Assembly: GCA_943356425.1 (NCBI GenBank)
Contig: CALRFE010000002.1
Span: 16,030 to 25,110, forward strand
Length of the DNA: 9,081 nucleotides
DNA from: Candidatus Nomurabacteria bacterium
GTDB taxonomy: Bacteria > Patescibacteriota > Minisyncoccia > Phycocordibacterales > UBA9973
Direction of reading: 5' to 3'
How positions within the stretch are numbered: position 1 is the first letter of the stretch; each line of letters opens with the position of its first letter. This document shows positions 4,723 through 9,081 of this stretch, in pieces. The notes under the pieces were generated by a model. The model saw only the letters and a list, made by a program, of their open reading frames with translations, was not told where the DNA came from and did not search any database. Position numbers and translations under genes: made by a program.

Positions 4723-6054
4723 TTTTGCTCGTTCAAAAATTTCGTCGATGCGTGCTTGGGTTGTCGCTTCGCCGATCATGCGAACGATTGGTTCGGTATT
4801 GGACGGACGAAAACTGATCCATGCACTATCTGCAAAATCAAATCGTACACCATCAAGTTCTGTAACAGTCGCATCAGTAAAAATTGCTTTCAATTTTGGA
4901 TAAATGTCTCGAGCGTCCATCGTGCGGGGCATTTTTTCTTTGCGACTCACAAATTTTGGCAGGCTTGCGACGATTTCTGAAAGTGGAATATTTTTTTCTG
5001 CCAAGAGCGAGAGGACGAGCGCGATACCGGTGAGACTATCGCGTGCCATATTAATGCGCGGGTAAATGAGTCCACCACTTGAACCTTCGCCACCCACGAT
5101 CGCATGCTGTCGGATCATTTCTTCGACGACATTTGCTTCACCAACTTTTGCTTGGAAATAGGGAACACCAGCATCTTTTGCGATCACTTCGATCATGCGC
5201 GAGGTCATCGTATTTCCGACGACCGGACCTTTTTGTTTTGAAAGTATGTAATAACCGCCCAATACCAATGTATATTCTTCAGAAAGCACAGTTCCTTTTT
5301 CATCAACAATGACGAGTCGATCAGCATCGGGGTCTTGAGCAAAGCCCACCTGTGCCGTGTGTTCGCGTACCGCATCACCCAACCCGCCTAAGTTTTGGGG
5401 AAGTGGTTCTGGAATGTGTGCAAATTCGCCGGTTATTTCGCCGTTGATGGTATGCGCGACGACGCCGAGCTTTTGAAAAAGTTTCCGAGTGATTTTCGAA
5501 CCAGCGCTATTGATCGGATCATGCGCGACAACGAGTTTTGCCTTTTTGATTTTTTCGACGTCGATCGAATCTAAAATTTTCTGAATATGAAGATCATCCA
5601 AGCACTCGTCATATTCAATTGTGCCTTCTTCCCCAATTTTTGAAACAGTTTCTTTTTCAAGATGTGCGTTTATTTCCGCGACTTCCGCTTCCGTCGTAAA
5701 AAGCCCGCGACTCGTGACGAATTTGAGACCATTGTACTCTTTTGGATTATGCGATGCGGTGATGATGATCGCGCCGTCGTATTTTTTCTCACGGACCAAG
5801 AATAGTATCGTCGGTGTCGGAACAATGCCGAGTACTGTTATATGAAATCCGAGTGATTGCAATTCTCGAGCGATGGTCTTGATCAAAATTTCTCCCGATG
5901 CACGTCCATCACGTCCGATGAATAATTTTTTACCACCGCGACTTTTCACGAGCGCAGCAAACGCGCGCGTATACTCGCGCGCGATCTCTTCCGTCATCGT
6001 ATCGTCCCAAATACCTCGGTATCCAGAGACGGCAAGTGGTAAACGTTCAGCCAT
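4711..6054 (-). CDS. Phosphohexomutase (phosphoglucosamine/phosphomannomutase family)
   Basis: A full-length 447-aa alpha-D-phosphohexomutase. It has an early substrate-loop GYRGIW (11-16), the active-site TASHNP with phosphoserine Ser101 (99-104), the Mg-binding loop DPDADR (241-246), the sugar-specificity loop GGEGSSGG (321-328) and the phosphate-binding RPSNTEP (416-422). These enzymes move phosphate between C6 and C1 of a hexose or hexosamine to supply nucleotide-sugar synthesis, including peptidoglycan and surface glycans. The sugar loop differs from the GEQSGH form of bacterial GlmM and looks more like the broad archaeal-type GGEGNGG enzymes, so substrate choice (GlcN, Man or Glc) is left open. 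Its 3' end overlaps truB tail to tail; its start is about 30 bp from the terminator of the upstream minus-strand gene. Confidence 0.92.
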   Translation of the reverse strand: MAERLPLAVSGYRGIWDDTMTEEIAREYTRAFAALVKSRGGKKLFIGRDGRASGEILIKTIARELQSLGFHITVLGIVPTPTILFLVREKKYDGAIIITASHNPKEYNGLKFVTSRGLFTTEAEVAEINAHLEKETVSKIGEEGTIEYDECLDDLHIQKILDSIDVEKIKKAKLVVAHDPINSAGSKITRKLFQKLGVVAHTINGEITGEFAHIPEPLPQNLGGLGDAVREHTAQVGFAQDPDADRLVIVDEKGTVLSEEYTLVLGGYYILSKQKGPVVGNTMTSRMIEVIAKDAGVPYFQAKVGEANVVEEMIRQHAIVGGEGSSGGLIYPRINMARDSLTGIALVLSLLAEKNIPLSEIVASLPKFVSRKEKMPRTMDARDIYPKLKAIFTDATVTELDGVRFDFADSAWISFRPSNTEPIVRMIGEATTQARIDEIFERAKLAF

Positions 6055-6062
6055 ATATATCC

Positions 6063-6068
6063 ATCATA
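6063..6068 (-). promoter_or_regulatory. Possible -10 box for the phosphohexomutase gene
   Basis: TATGAT on the minus strand ends 8 bp before the ATG at 6054, the spacing expected of a leaderless mRNA. No convincing -35 is present; that position falls in the upstream terminator. Weak call. Confidence 0.3.
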
Positions 6069-6085
6069 CGTATTTTGGGAAATAA

Positions 6086-6114
6086 AAAAAGGCGGAAAAA
6101 ATTTCCGCCTTTTT
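6086..6114 (-). terminator. Intrinsic terminator of the 6135-6635 gene
   Basis: A 13-bp perfect stem (6086-6098 with 6102-6114; AAAAAGGCGGAAA and its complement) with a 3-nt loop. On the minus strand it is followed by a T7 run, about 20 bp after the stop of the upstream gene and before the phosphohexomutase start. Confidence 0.85.
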
Positions 6115-6134
6115 CAATAATATAATCAATGTGT

Positions 6135-6635
6135 CTATTTCTTCCAGATACCAGAAATGATTTGGCTATGCTCTGTCCGCTCTTTTCCTAAAAGGAATTT
6201 AATTTCAAGACAAGAGTTGTCTTTTGCAAATCGCAGAAGAATTAAATCGCCATGAAAGAAAATTGCTTTTTTTGTGATGACCTTGAGTTCTTTTTCCTGA
6301 ATGGAATACCGATATATTTTTTTGTTATTGTCGGCAAAAAAGAAAATTTTGTCATTATAATAAGTGATTTCAATACTTCTTTTTACACGAAAATCGATTT
6401 CTCCAATTTCCTCCCATTTTTCCGGAGAATGAAAATTTTCTTTCGTCGTTTCCCAAACAAAAAGCGATGTCAGTGATGACGATCTTGATTTGTACAGGCA
6501 GGCAAGTATAAGGATTTTGCCATCTTCAGTAAAATAGGCTTCGTCCCAGCGTTTGTCCCGTATTTTTCCATTAACGGTGTAGGTTTTGTTGAGATTAAGG
6601 CTACGCTTAATGTCGTTCATGTGCAGATCTTTCAT
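6135..6635 (-). CDS. Uncharacterised small beta-rich protein
   Basis: A 166-aa protein that I do not recognise. It has no signal peptide or membrane segment. Segments such as DEAYFTEDGKILILACL (31-47), SLFVWETT (57-64), IEITYYNDKIFFFADNNKKIYRYSIQEKELKVI (88-120) and LILLRFAKDNSCLEIKFLL (131-149) alternate strands and turns and resemble two or three blades of a beta-propeller; a complete propeller would need more residues. The gene is AT-richer than its neighbours. It has its own near-consensus promoter and terminator, so it is a single-gene unit, divergent from smpB. An alternative start is the ATG five codons in (6618-6620). The complete transcription signals support a real gene; its function is unknown, and it may be lineage-specific or acquired. 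Confidence 0.65.
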   Translation of the reverse strand: MKDLHMNDIKRSLNLNKTYTVNGKIRDKRWDEAYFTEDGKILILACLYKSRSSSLTSLFVWETTKENFHSPEKWEEIGEIDFRVKRSIEITYYNDKIFFFADNNKKIYRYSIQEKELKVITKKAIFFHGDLILLRFAKDNSCLEIKFLLGKERTEHSQIISGIWKK

Positions 6636-6675
6636 TTGTGGTAGGTGGTTTAAAAGTGTGAAATTATTTTGTTCT

Positions 6676-6704
6676 AATATACATATCTTTCACAAAAATG
6701 TCAA
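6676..6704 (-). promoter_or_regulatory. Promoter of the 6135-6635 gene
   Basis: Read on the minus strand: consensus TTGACA (6704-6699), a 17-bp spacer and TATATT (6681-6676). The leader would be about 34 nt, without a Shine-Dalgarno. It overlaps the oppositely oriented smpB promoter. Confidence 0.8.
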
Positions 6705-6717
6705 ATTATGTTAGAAT
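6689..6717 (+). promoter_or_regulatory. smpB promoter (extended -10, probably leaderless)
   Basis: TTCACA (6689-6694), a 17-bp spacer and TAGAAT (6712-6717), with an upstream TGT making an extended -10. The predicted start site coincides with the smpB GTG at 6724. It interleaves with the divergent promoter on the other strand. Confidence 0.65.
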
Positions 6718-6723
6718 GTTTCC

Positions 6724-7170
6724 GTGAGTAATTTAATAGAAAACAAAAAGGCATATTTCAACTATGAAGTACTTGATACCTTTGAGGCAGGGATCGAGCT
6801 TTTTGGTTTTGAGGTGAAATCGGTCCGTGCGAGCCAAGCCTCACTTGAAGGTGCGCATGTGATCGTGCGTGGCGGAGAGGCTTTTCTTGTTGGCGCAACT
6901 ATTGCTCCATATCAGCAGAAAAATACGCCACCGGAATATGAACCGATGCGGACTCGTAAGCTCTTACTTACCAAAAAAGAGATCAGAGAACTTGCGGAAA
7001 AGGAATCAGTAAAAGGATTGACCTTGGCACCGCTCGCGTTATATAGTAAAGGCCGGCGGATCAAAATGAGTGTTGCTGTTTGTCGTGGAAAGAAAAAGTT
7101 CGATAAACGTGAGACCATAAAAAAACGTGATACTGATCGCGATATCCGCCGAGAGATGAAAGAAAATTGA
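6724..7170 (+). CDS. smpB: SsrA-binding protein SmpB
   Basis: A 148-aa protein, the usual SmpB length. It begins with GTG and reads SNLIENKKAYFNYEVLDTFEAGIELFGFEVKSVRASQASLEGAHV, the conserved NRKAxHDYxIxxxxEAGIxLxGxEVKSLRxGxxxLxxxxV block in divergent form. It follows with IAPYQQKN (about 60-67), RTRKLLLTKKEI (76-87) and LTLAPLALYSKGRRIKMSVAVCRGKKKFDKRETIKKRD (100-136). The basic C-terminal tail, which folds in the ribosomal mRNA channel, is present. SmpB delivers tmRNA to stalled ribosomes. The ssrA gene lies 167 bp downstream on the same strand and no promoter or terminator is evident between them, so co-transcription is likely. The start is leaderless-type: the extended -10 ends 6 bp before the GTG. 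Confidence 0.96.
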   Translation: MSNLIENKKAYFNYEVLDTFEAGIELFGFEVKSVRASQASLEGAHVIVRGGEAFLVGATIAPYQQKNTPPEYEPMRTRKLLLTKKEIRELAEKESVKGLTLAPLALYSKGRRIKMSVAVCRGKKKFDKRETIKKRDTDRDIRREMKEN

Positions 7171-7173
7171 TTG

Positions 7174-7283
7174 TCTCTATGCAGGGGAGAAGAACACGGA
7201 CAAGGCTGTTTGTCTTTATTGATAAATAGACGGTATCCAATCCGTATGGGAAGCGCGTGGTGATTCTTCTCCCCGCATGGAGA
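7174..7283 (+). other. Long imperfect hairpin between smpB and ssrA
   Basis: Arm 7174-7197 (TCTCTATGCAGGGGAGAAGA...) pairs with 7260-7283 over about 22 bp, with one G-U pair and two bulges. The 62-nt interior has smaller helices, for example GTCTTTAT near 7212 with ATAAATAGAC. No U-run follows, so it is not a standard terminator. It may be a processing signal in a smpB-ssrA transcript, a small RNA, or an intergenic repeat element. Confidence 0.6.
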
Positions 7284-7299
7284 TAATTTGTTCGTTGAA

Positions 7300-7335
7300 A
7301 AGCTAATGAAGCTAGGCAAGCTAGCTAAGCTTAAT
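7300..7335 (+). repeat. Four degenerate 9-bp repeats before ssrA
   Basis: AAGCTAATG, AAGCTAGGC, AAGCTAGCT and AAGCTTAAT follow one another with AGCT at an exact 9-bp period (7301, 7310, 7319, 7328), ending 2 bp before the tmRNA 5' end. AGCTAG (7310-7315) can pair with CTAGCT (7321-7326). No clear promoter was found in this stretch. Confidence 0.6.
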
Positions 7336-7337
7336 TT

Positions 7338-7726
7338 GGGACTGCTAGGCATCGACAAGAAGATGTTCTCGGTCTGTTGCGTGTCGAGTTCGCAGAAATC
7401 TCGCAAAACTTTCTACAATCTCCAAATGCAAACGCATCTGGTAAGGTAAAGTCTCCGTATTTTGCGGGGAACTTTGCTCTCGCTTTCGCCTAACATCTTA
7501 GGCCGGTGAGTGTTCGTGCTTTTGATTCCTAATACGAAGTACGGGCAATATATTTTTAGGATAGGGGACTATCGTCGTTTCAGATAGTCGCCGAAACAAA
7601 TGAAGCTCGGCGTACATATATTTTGTTGCTTTCATAGTATGCGCGCTCAAACACAAGAAACTAACTACACACGTAGATACATATCGTTTACCTTTTTGCA
7701 CGGCGGTTCAATTCCGCCCAGTTCCA
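7338..7726 (+). ncRNA. ssrA: Transfer-messenger RNA (tmRNA)
   Basis: About 389 nt. The 5' GGGACTG (7338-7344) pairs with CAGTTCC (7719-7725) as the 7-bp acceptor stem with one G-U, and A7726 is the discriminator. The T arm GGCGG-TTCAATT-CCGCC is at 7702-7718, and the D-like GGCATCGACAAG follows the 5' acceptor strand. An H-type pseudoknot fitting PK1 is formed by TGCG 7378-7381 with CGCA 7391-7394 and CGAG 7385-7388 with CTCG 7400-7403. A second is GACTATC 7567-7573 with GATAGTC 7583-7589 and GTTTC 7577-7581 with GAAAC 7593-7597. The tag frame probably resumes at GCA 7428 and runs 21 codons to TAA 7491-7493, starting ANASGKVKSP and ending GNFALAFA. CCA is not encoded. tmRNA with SmpB rescues stalled ribosomes and tags the nascent chain for proteolysis. 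Confidence 0.93.
7428..7493 (+). other. tmRNA tag-peptide reading frame
   Basis: GCA as the probable resume codon, with A at -4, lies 24 nt after PK1, followed by 20 more codons and TAA. The tag ends ALAFA rather than the common ALAA. Resumption at the second GCA (7434) would shorten the tag by two residues. Confidence 0.8.
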
Positions 7727-7727
7727 C
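7710..7727 (+). repeat. 18-bp direct repeat, copy within the tmRNA 3' end
   Basis: AATTCCGCCCAGTTCCAC covers the 3' half of the T arm, the acceptor strand and the discriminator. An identical copy lies at 7902-7919, 192 bp on. The 3' end of ssrA is a well-known integrase attachment site. Confidence 0.85.
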
Positions 7728-7728
7728 T

Positions 7729-7768
7729 GCATAAAAAATACCGGACTTCTGTCCGGTATTTTTTATGC
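7729..7768 (+). terminator. Terminator downstream of ssrA
   Basis: An 18-bp perfect stem (7729-7746 with 7751-7768; core ATACCGGAC and GTCCGGTAT) has a TTCT loop and T6 in the 3' arm. It begins 2 nt after the tmRNA discriminator base. The pairing can be extended imperfectly into the tmRNA 3' end. Confidence 0.88.
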
Positions 7769-7920
7769 CAAGTGAACTGGAGCGAGCAATCTGCATTGCT
7801 CGCGTGAGGAATTGAACACCGGAACCATATCGAGCGAGCACGCGAGATGGTGAGGTGGTGTCCAGACCGAGGTGAGTGTCGACGAACCGAGAGTCGCGGG
7901 AAATTCCGCCCAGTTCCACA
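7769..7920. other. GC-rich tract with partial copies of the tmRNA 3' end
   Basis: This is the non-coding part between the ssrA terminator and the csp promoter. On the minus strand, CGGTGTTCAATTCC (7820-7807) and GCTCCAGTTCACT (7783-7771) resemble the tmRNA T arm and acceptor strand, separated by a 9-bp hairpin (7782-7790 with 7795-7803). CTCGCGTG (7799-7806) also pairs with CACGCGAG (7839-7846). On the plus strand it ends in the 18-bp direct repeat. It is richer in G and C than its surroundings. The minus-strand frames across it look like antisense translations of tmRNA sequence, not a gene. Confidence 0.6.
7902..7919 (+). repeat. 18-bp direct repeat, second copy (att-like)
   Basis: Identical to 7710-7727. 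It is preceded by GCGGGAAATTCCGC, a degraded T-arm-like stem, and followed within 2 bp by the csp -35 box. It could mark the far end of a lost or decayed integrated element, or a local duplication. Confidence 0.8.
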
Positions 7921-7921
7921 C

Positions 7922-7950
7922 TTGACTTATAAAACCAATTATGATATAGT
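7922..7950 (+). promoter_or_regulatory. Promoter of the cold-shock gene
   Basis: TTGACT (7922-7927), a 17-bp spacer and TATAGT (7945-7950), with TGA making an extended -10. The start site is expected near 7957, so the mRNA has a leader of about 80 nt, long for this window. Long leaders are typical of cspA-type genes, where they control translation with temperature; no strong hairpin is obvious in this one. Confidence 0.78.
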
Positions 7951-8037
7951 ATGCAGACAAAGAAGCACGAAGTTTAAAAACGAGTCGATTTAGGAAACAC
8001 GCTATATTTGTATTTACTCACTAATAGAATCAAATCA

Positions 8038-8235
8038 ATGACTGGATCAATCAAAAAGCTCACAGACAAAGGTTTCGGTTTCATCTCAGCAGAAGGCCTC
8101 GAGAAAGATCTTTTCTTTCACTCAAGTGCTCTCGTCGGCGTTCAGTATTCTGAACTCCATGAAGGTGATGCAGTTTCTTTCGAAACTGAAAACGGACCAA
8201 AAGGCATGAGCGCAGTAAATGTGCAACGTGCATAA
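8038..8235 (+). CDS. Cold-shock domain protein
   Basis: A 65-aa, single-domain CSD protein of typical length. MTGSIKKLTDKGFGFISAEGLEKDLFFHSSAL contains RNP1 (KGFGFI) and RNP2 (LFFHSS), the aromatic nucleic-acid-binding surface of the OB fold; VSFETENGPKGMSAVNVQ is the usual end. Such proteins bind single-stranded RNA or DNA and act as RNA chaperones. The start is the ATG at 8038, where the family begins; an upstream in-frame TTG (8008) would add ten unrelated residues. No Shine-Dalgarno is visible. It is a monocistronic unit with its own promoter and a strong terminator 12 bp after the stop, between ssrA and ftsH. Family assignment is secure; which Csp paralogue it is cannot be said. Confidence 0.95.
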   Translation: MTGSIKKLTDKGFGFISAEGLEKDLFFHSSALVGVQYSELHEGDAVSFETENGPKGMSAVNVQRA

Positions 8236-8247
8236 TATACTGTCTTA

Positions 8248-8279
8248 AAAAGAGCCGCCCCGAAAGGGGCGGCTCTTTT
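8248..8279 (+). terminator. Intrinsic terminator of the cold-shock gene
   Basis: A 14-bp perfect stem (8248-8261 with 8266-8279; core GAGCCGCCCC and GGGGCGGCTC) with a GAAA tetraloop and a 3' T4. It separates csp from ftsH. Confidence 0.92.
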
Positions 8280-8285
8280 GCTTTC

Positions 8286-8314
8286 TCCACAAAATTAGAA
8301 TTTTAGTGTATAAT
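8286..8314 (+). promoter_or_regulatory. ftsH promoter
   Basis: Consensus TATAAT (8309-8314), with a weak TCCACA (8286-8291) 17 bp upstream. The start site is expected near 8321, leaving only about 2 nt before the ATG at 8323, so the mRNA is essentially leaderless. Confidence 0.6.
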
Positions 8315-8322
8315 TCATCTCT

Positions 8323-9081
8323 ATGCCAATCAAAAATCCCTTACAAAACAAGCAAAATCAAAAGAACCAAAAGAAATCAGGCGGTCCGCAAATGCCCATG
8401 CCGAAGTTCTCGAATCACATTTTATCAGGTATCCTGATACTTCTTCTTGTTACAGCGATGTATTCGCTCATCTTTACCAATAGTGGCAAAGATCAAGACA
8501 TTGCGCTCTCAGACTTGGCGGCAAAAGTAGCGAAAGGTGAAGTCAAAAAAATTGAAGTTGCAGGCGATGCGCTCACAATCACGCTCTCTGATGATTCGAT
8601 CAAGAAATCAAAGAAAGAACCCGAGGCCGGACTTTCAGAAACATTCAAGAACTACGGCGTACCAGCAGAAAAGATCGCTGCGACCGAGATCGATATCAAA
8701 AATGAGACGGGTGTCGGTTTTTGGATCTTGAATATCTTGCCATTTGCGTTACCGGTCCTTCTGCTCGCATTTCTCGTCTGGATGCTCACACGCCAAGTCA
8801 AAGGTGCTGGAATGCAAGCATTTACGTTTGGTCAATCAAAAGCAAAAATAACTGATCCGAATGACAAAAATAATAAGGTGACCTTCAAAGATGTTGCCGG
8901 AAACAAAGAAGCGAAAGAAGAATTAAAAGAAATCGTGGATTTTCTGCGCAATCCGAAAAAGTTCTTGGATATCGGCGCACAGATCCCCAAAGTAGTGCTC
9001 TTGAATGGTGCACCAGGAACAGGAAAAACATTGCTCTCACTAGCAGTTGCAGGAGAGGCCGGTGTACCGTTCTTTCATTTG
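8323..9081 (+). CDS. ftsH: ATP-dependent zinc metalloprotease FtsH, N-terminal part (3' truncated)
   Basis: The first 253 residues of FtsH; the frame is open at the window end. It has a polar Gln/Asn/Lys-rich N-terminal tail (1-28), a first membrane segment (about 33-51, ILSGILILLLVTAMYSLIF), an extracytoplasmic domain (52-131) and a second membrane segment (about 133-155, FWILNILPFALPVLLLAFLVWML). The AAA+ domain then opens with VTFKDVAGNKEAKEELKEIVDFLRNPKKF (186-214) and Walker A GAPGTGKT (229-236), where GPPGTGKT is usual. Walker B, the SRH and the HEXXH zinc site lie beyond the window. FtsH is a hexameric membrane protease that degrades membrane and some cytosolic proteins, including a share of ssrA-tagged ones in other bacteria. 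The nearby ssrA makes this link interesting but not proven. Confidence 0.95.
   Translation, partial: MPIKNPLQNKQNQKNQKKSGGPQMPMPKFSNHILSGILILLLVTAMYSLIFTNSGKDQDIALSDLAAKVAKGEVKKIEVAGDALTITLSDDSIKKSKKEPEAGLSETFKNYGVPAEKIAATEIDIKNETGVGFWILNILPFALPVLLLAFLVWMLTRQVKGAGMQAFTFGQSKAKITDPNDKNNKVTFKDVAGNKEAKEELKEIVDFLRNPKKFLDIGAQIPKVVLLNGAPGTGKTLLSLAVAGEAGVPFFHL

Noticed and set aside
6912..7406. Minus-strand open frame of 164 aa over smpB and the hairpin
   Set aside because: It is antisense to the conserved smpB sequence and enters ssrA; no transcription signals.
7498..7701. Minus-strand open frame inside ssrA
   Set aside because: It lies wholly within the tmRNA and opposite to it; the RNA pairing explains the sequence.
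7665..7919. Minus-strand open frame (84 aa) across the ssrA end and the downstream tract
   Set aside because: It reads the tmRNA 3' end and its copies in antisense (VELGGIEPP-type residues), a known source of spurious proteins; it has no promoter or start signal of its own.
7900..7920. Possible tRNA gene ending here (T-arm-like stem and acceptor-like CAGTTCCA)
   Set aside because: No anticodon arm or 5' acceptor partner was found upstream; the match is to the tmRNA 3' end only.

Overview
The window looks like a chromosomal segment from a Patescibacteria (Candidate Phyla Radiation) bacterium, probably of the Parcubacteria side. The reasons are small, compact and divergent housekeeping proteins (61-aa L35, 113-aa L20, a short TruB with little after its last catalytic motif), an exported protein with duplicated peptidoglycan-binding-like domains, scarce Shine-Dalgarno sequences, and a tmRNA gene that does not encode its CCA end. 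TGA is used as a stop (smpB), so the UGA-glycine code of Gracilibacteria/SR1 is not in use. No alignment was run, so this placement is inference.

Layout: (1) 1-2465, plus strand: C-terminal part of a beta-CASP metallo-beta-lactamase-fold RNase, a SLOG/LOG-like nucleotide-binding protein, and an exported two-domain peptidoglycan-binding-like protein with a clear sigma70-type promoter. (2) 2468-2519: a perfect 52-bp palindrome acting as a two-way terminator. (3) 2510-3680, minus strand: the translation operon infC-rpmI-rplT, with a non-AUG infC start and a repeat-rich rpmI-rplT spacer. (4) 3681-3978: divergent control region with the infC promoter, a 23-bp inverted repeat and two degenerate 63-bp tandem repeats. 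(5) truB (plus) meets a phosphohexomutase gene (minus) tail to tail with a 12-bp overlap. (6) A lineage-specific small beta-rich protein gene on the minus strand, divergent from smpB through overlapping promoters. (7) smpB, a long hairpin, ssrA (tmRNA) and a terminator form a trans-translation locus, followed by a 192-bp tract holding direct and inverted partial copies of the tmRNA 3' end. (8) A cold-shock protein gene with its own promoter and terminator, then the 5' part of ftsH, cut by the window end.

The theme is information processing and protein quality control: initiation factor and ribosomal proteins, tRNA pseudouridylation, ribosome rescue by SmpB-tmRNA, and FtsH, which in other bacteria degrades some tmRNA-tagged proteins. 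No CRISPR array, insertion sequence, integrase, toxin-antitoxin pair or evident defence system was seen. The least expected material is non-coding: the structured and duplicated sequence around ssrA, the long perfect hairpins, and a recurring arrangement in which an extended -10 box lies directly before the start codon, implying leaderless or nearly leaderless mRNAs.
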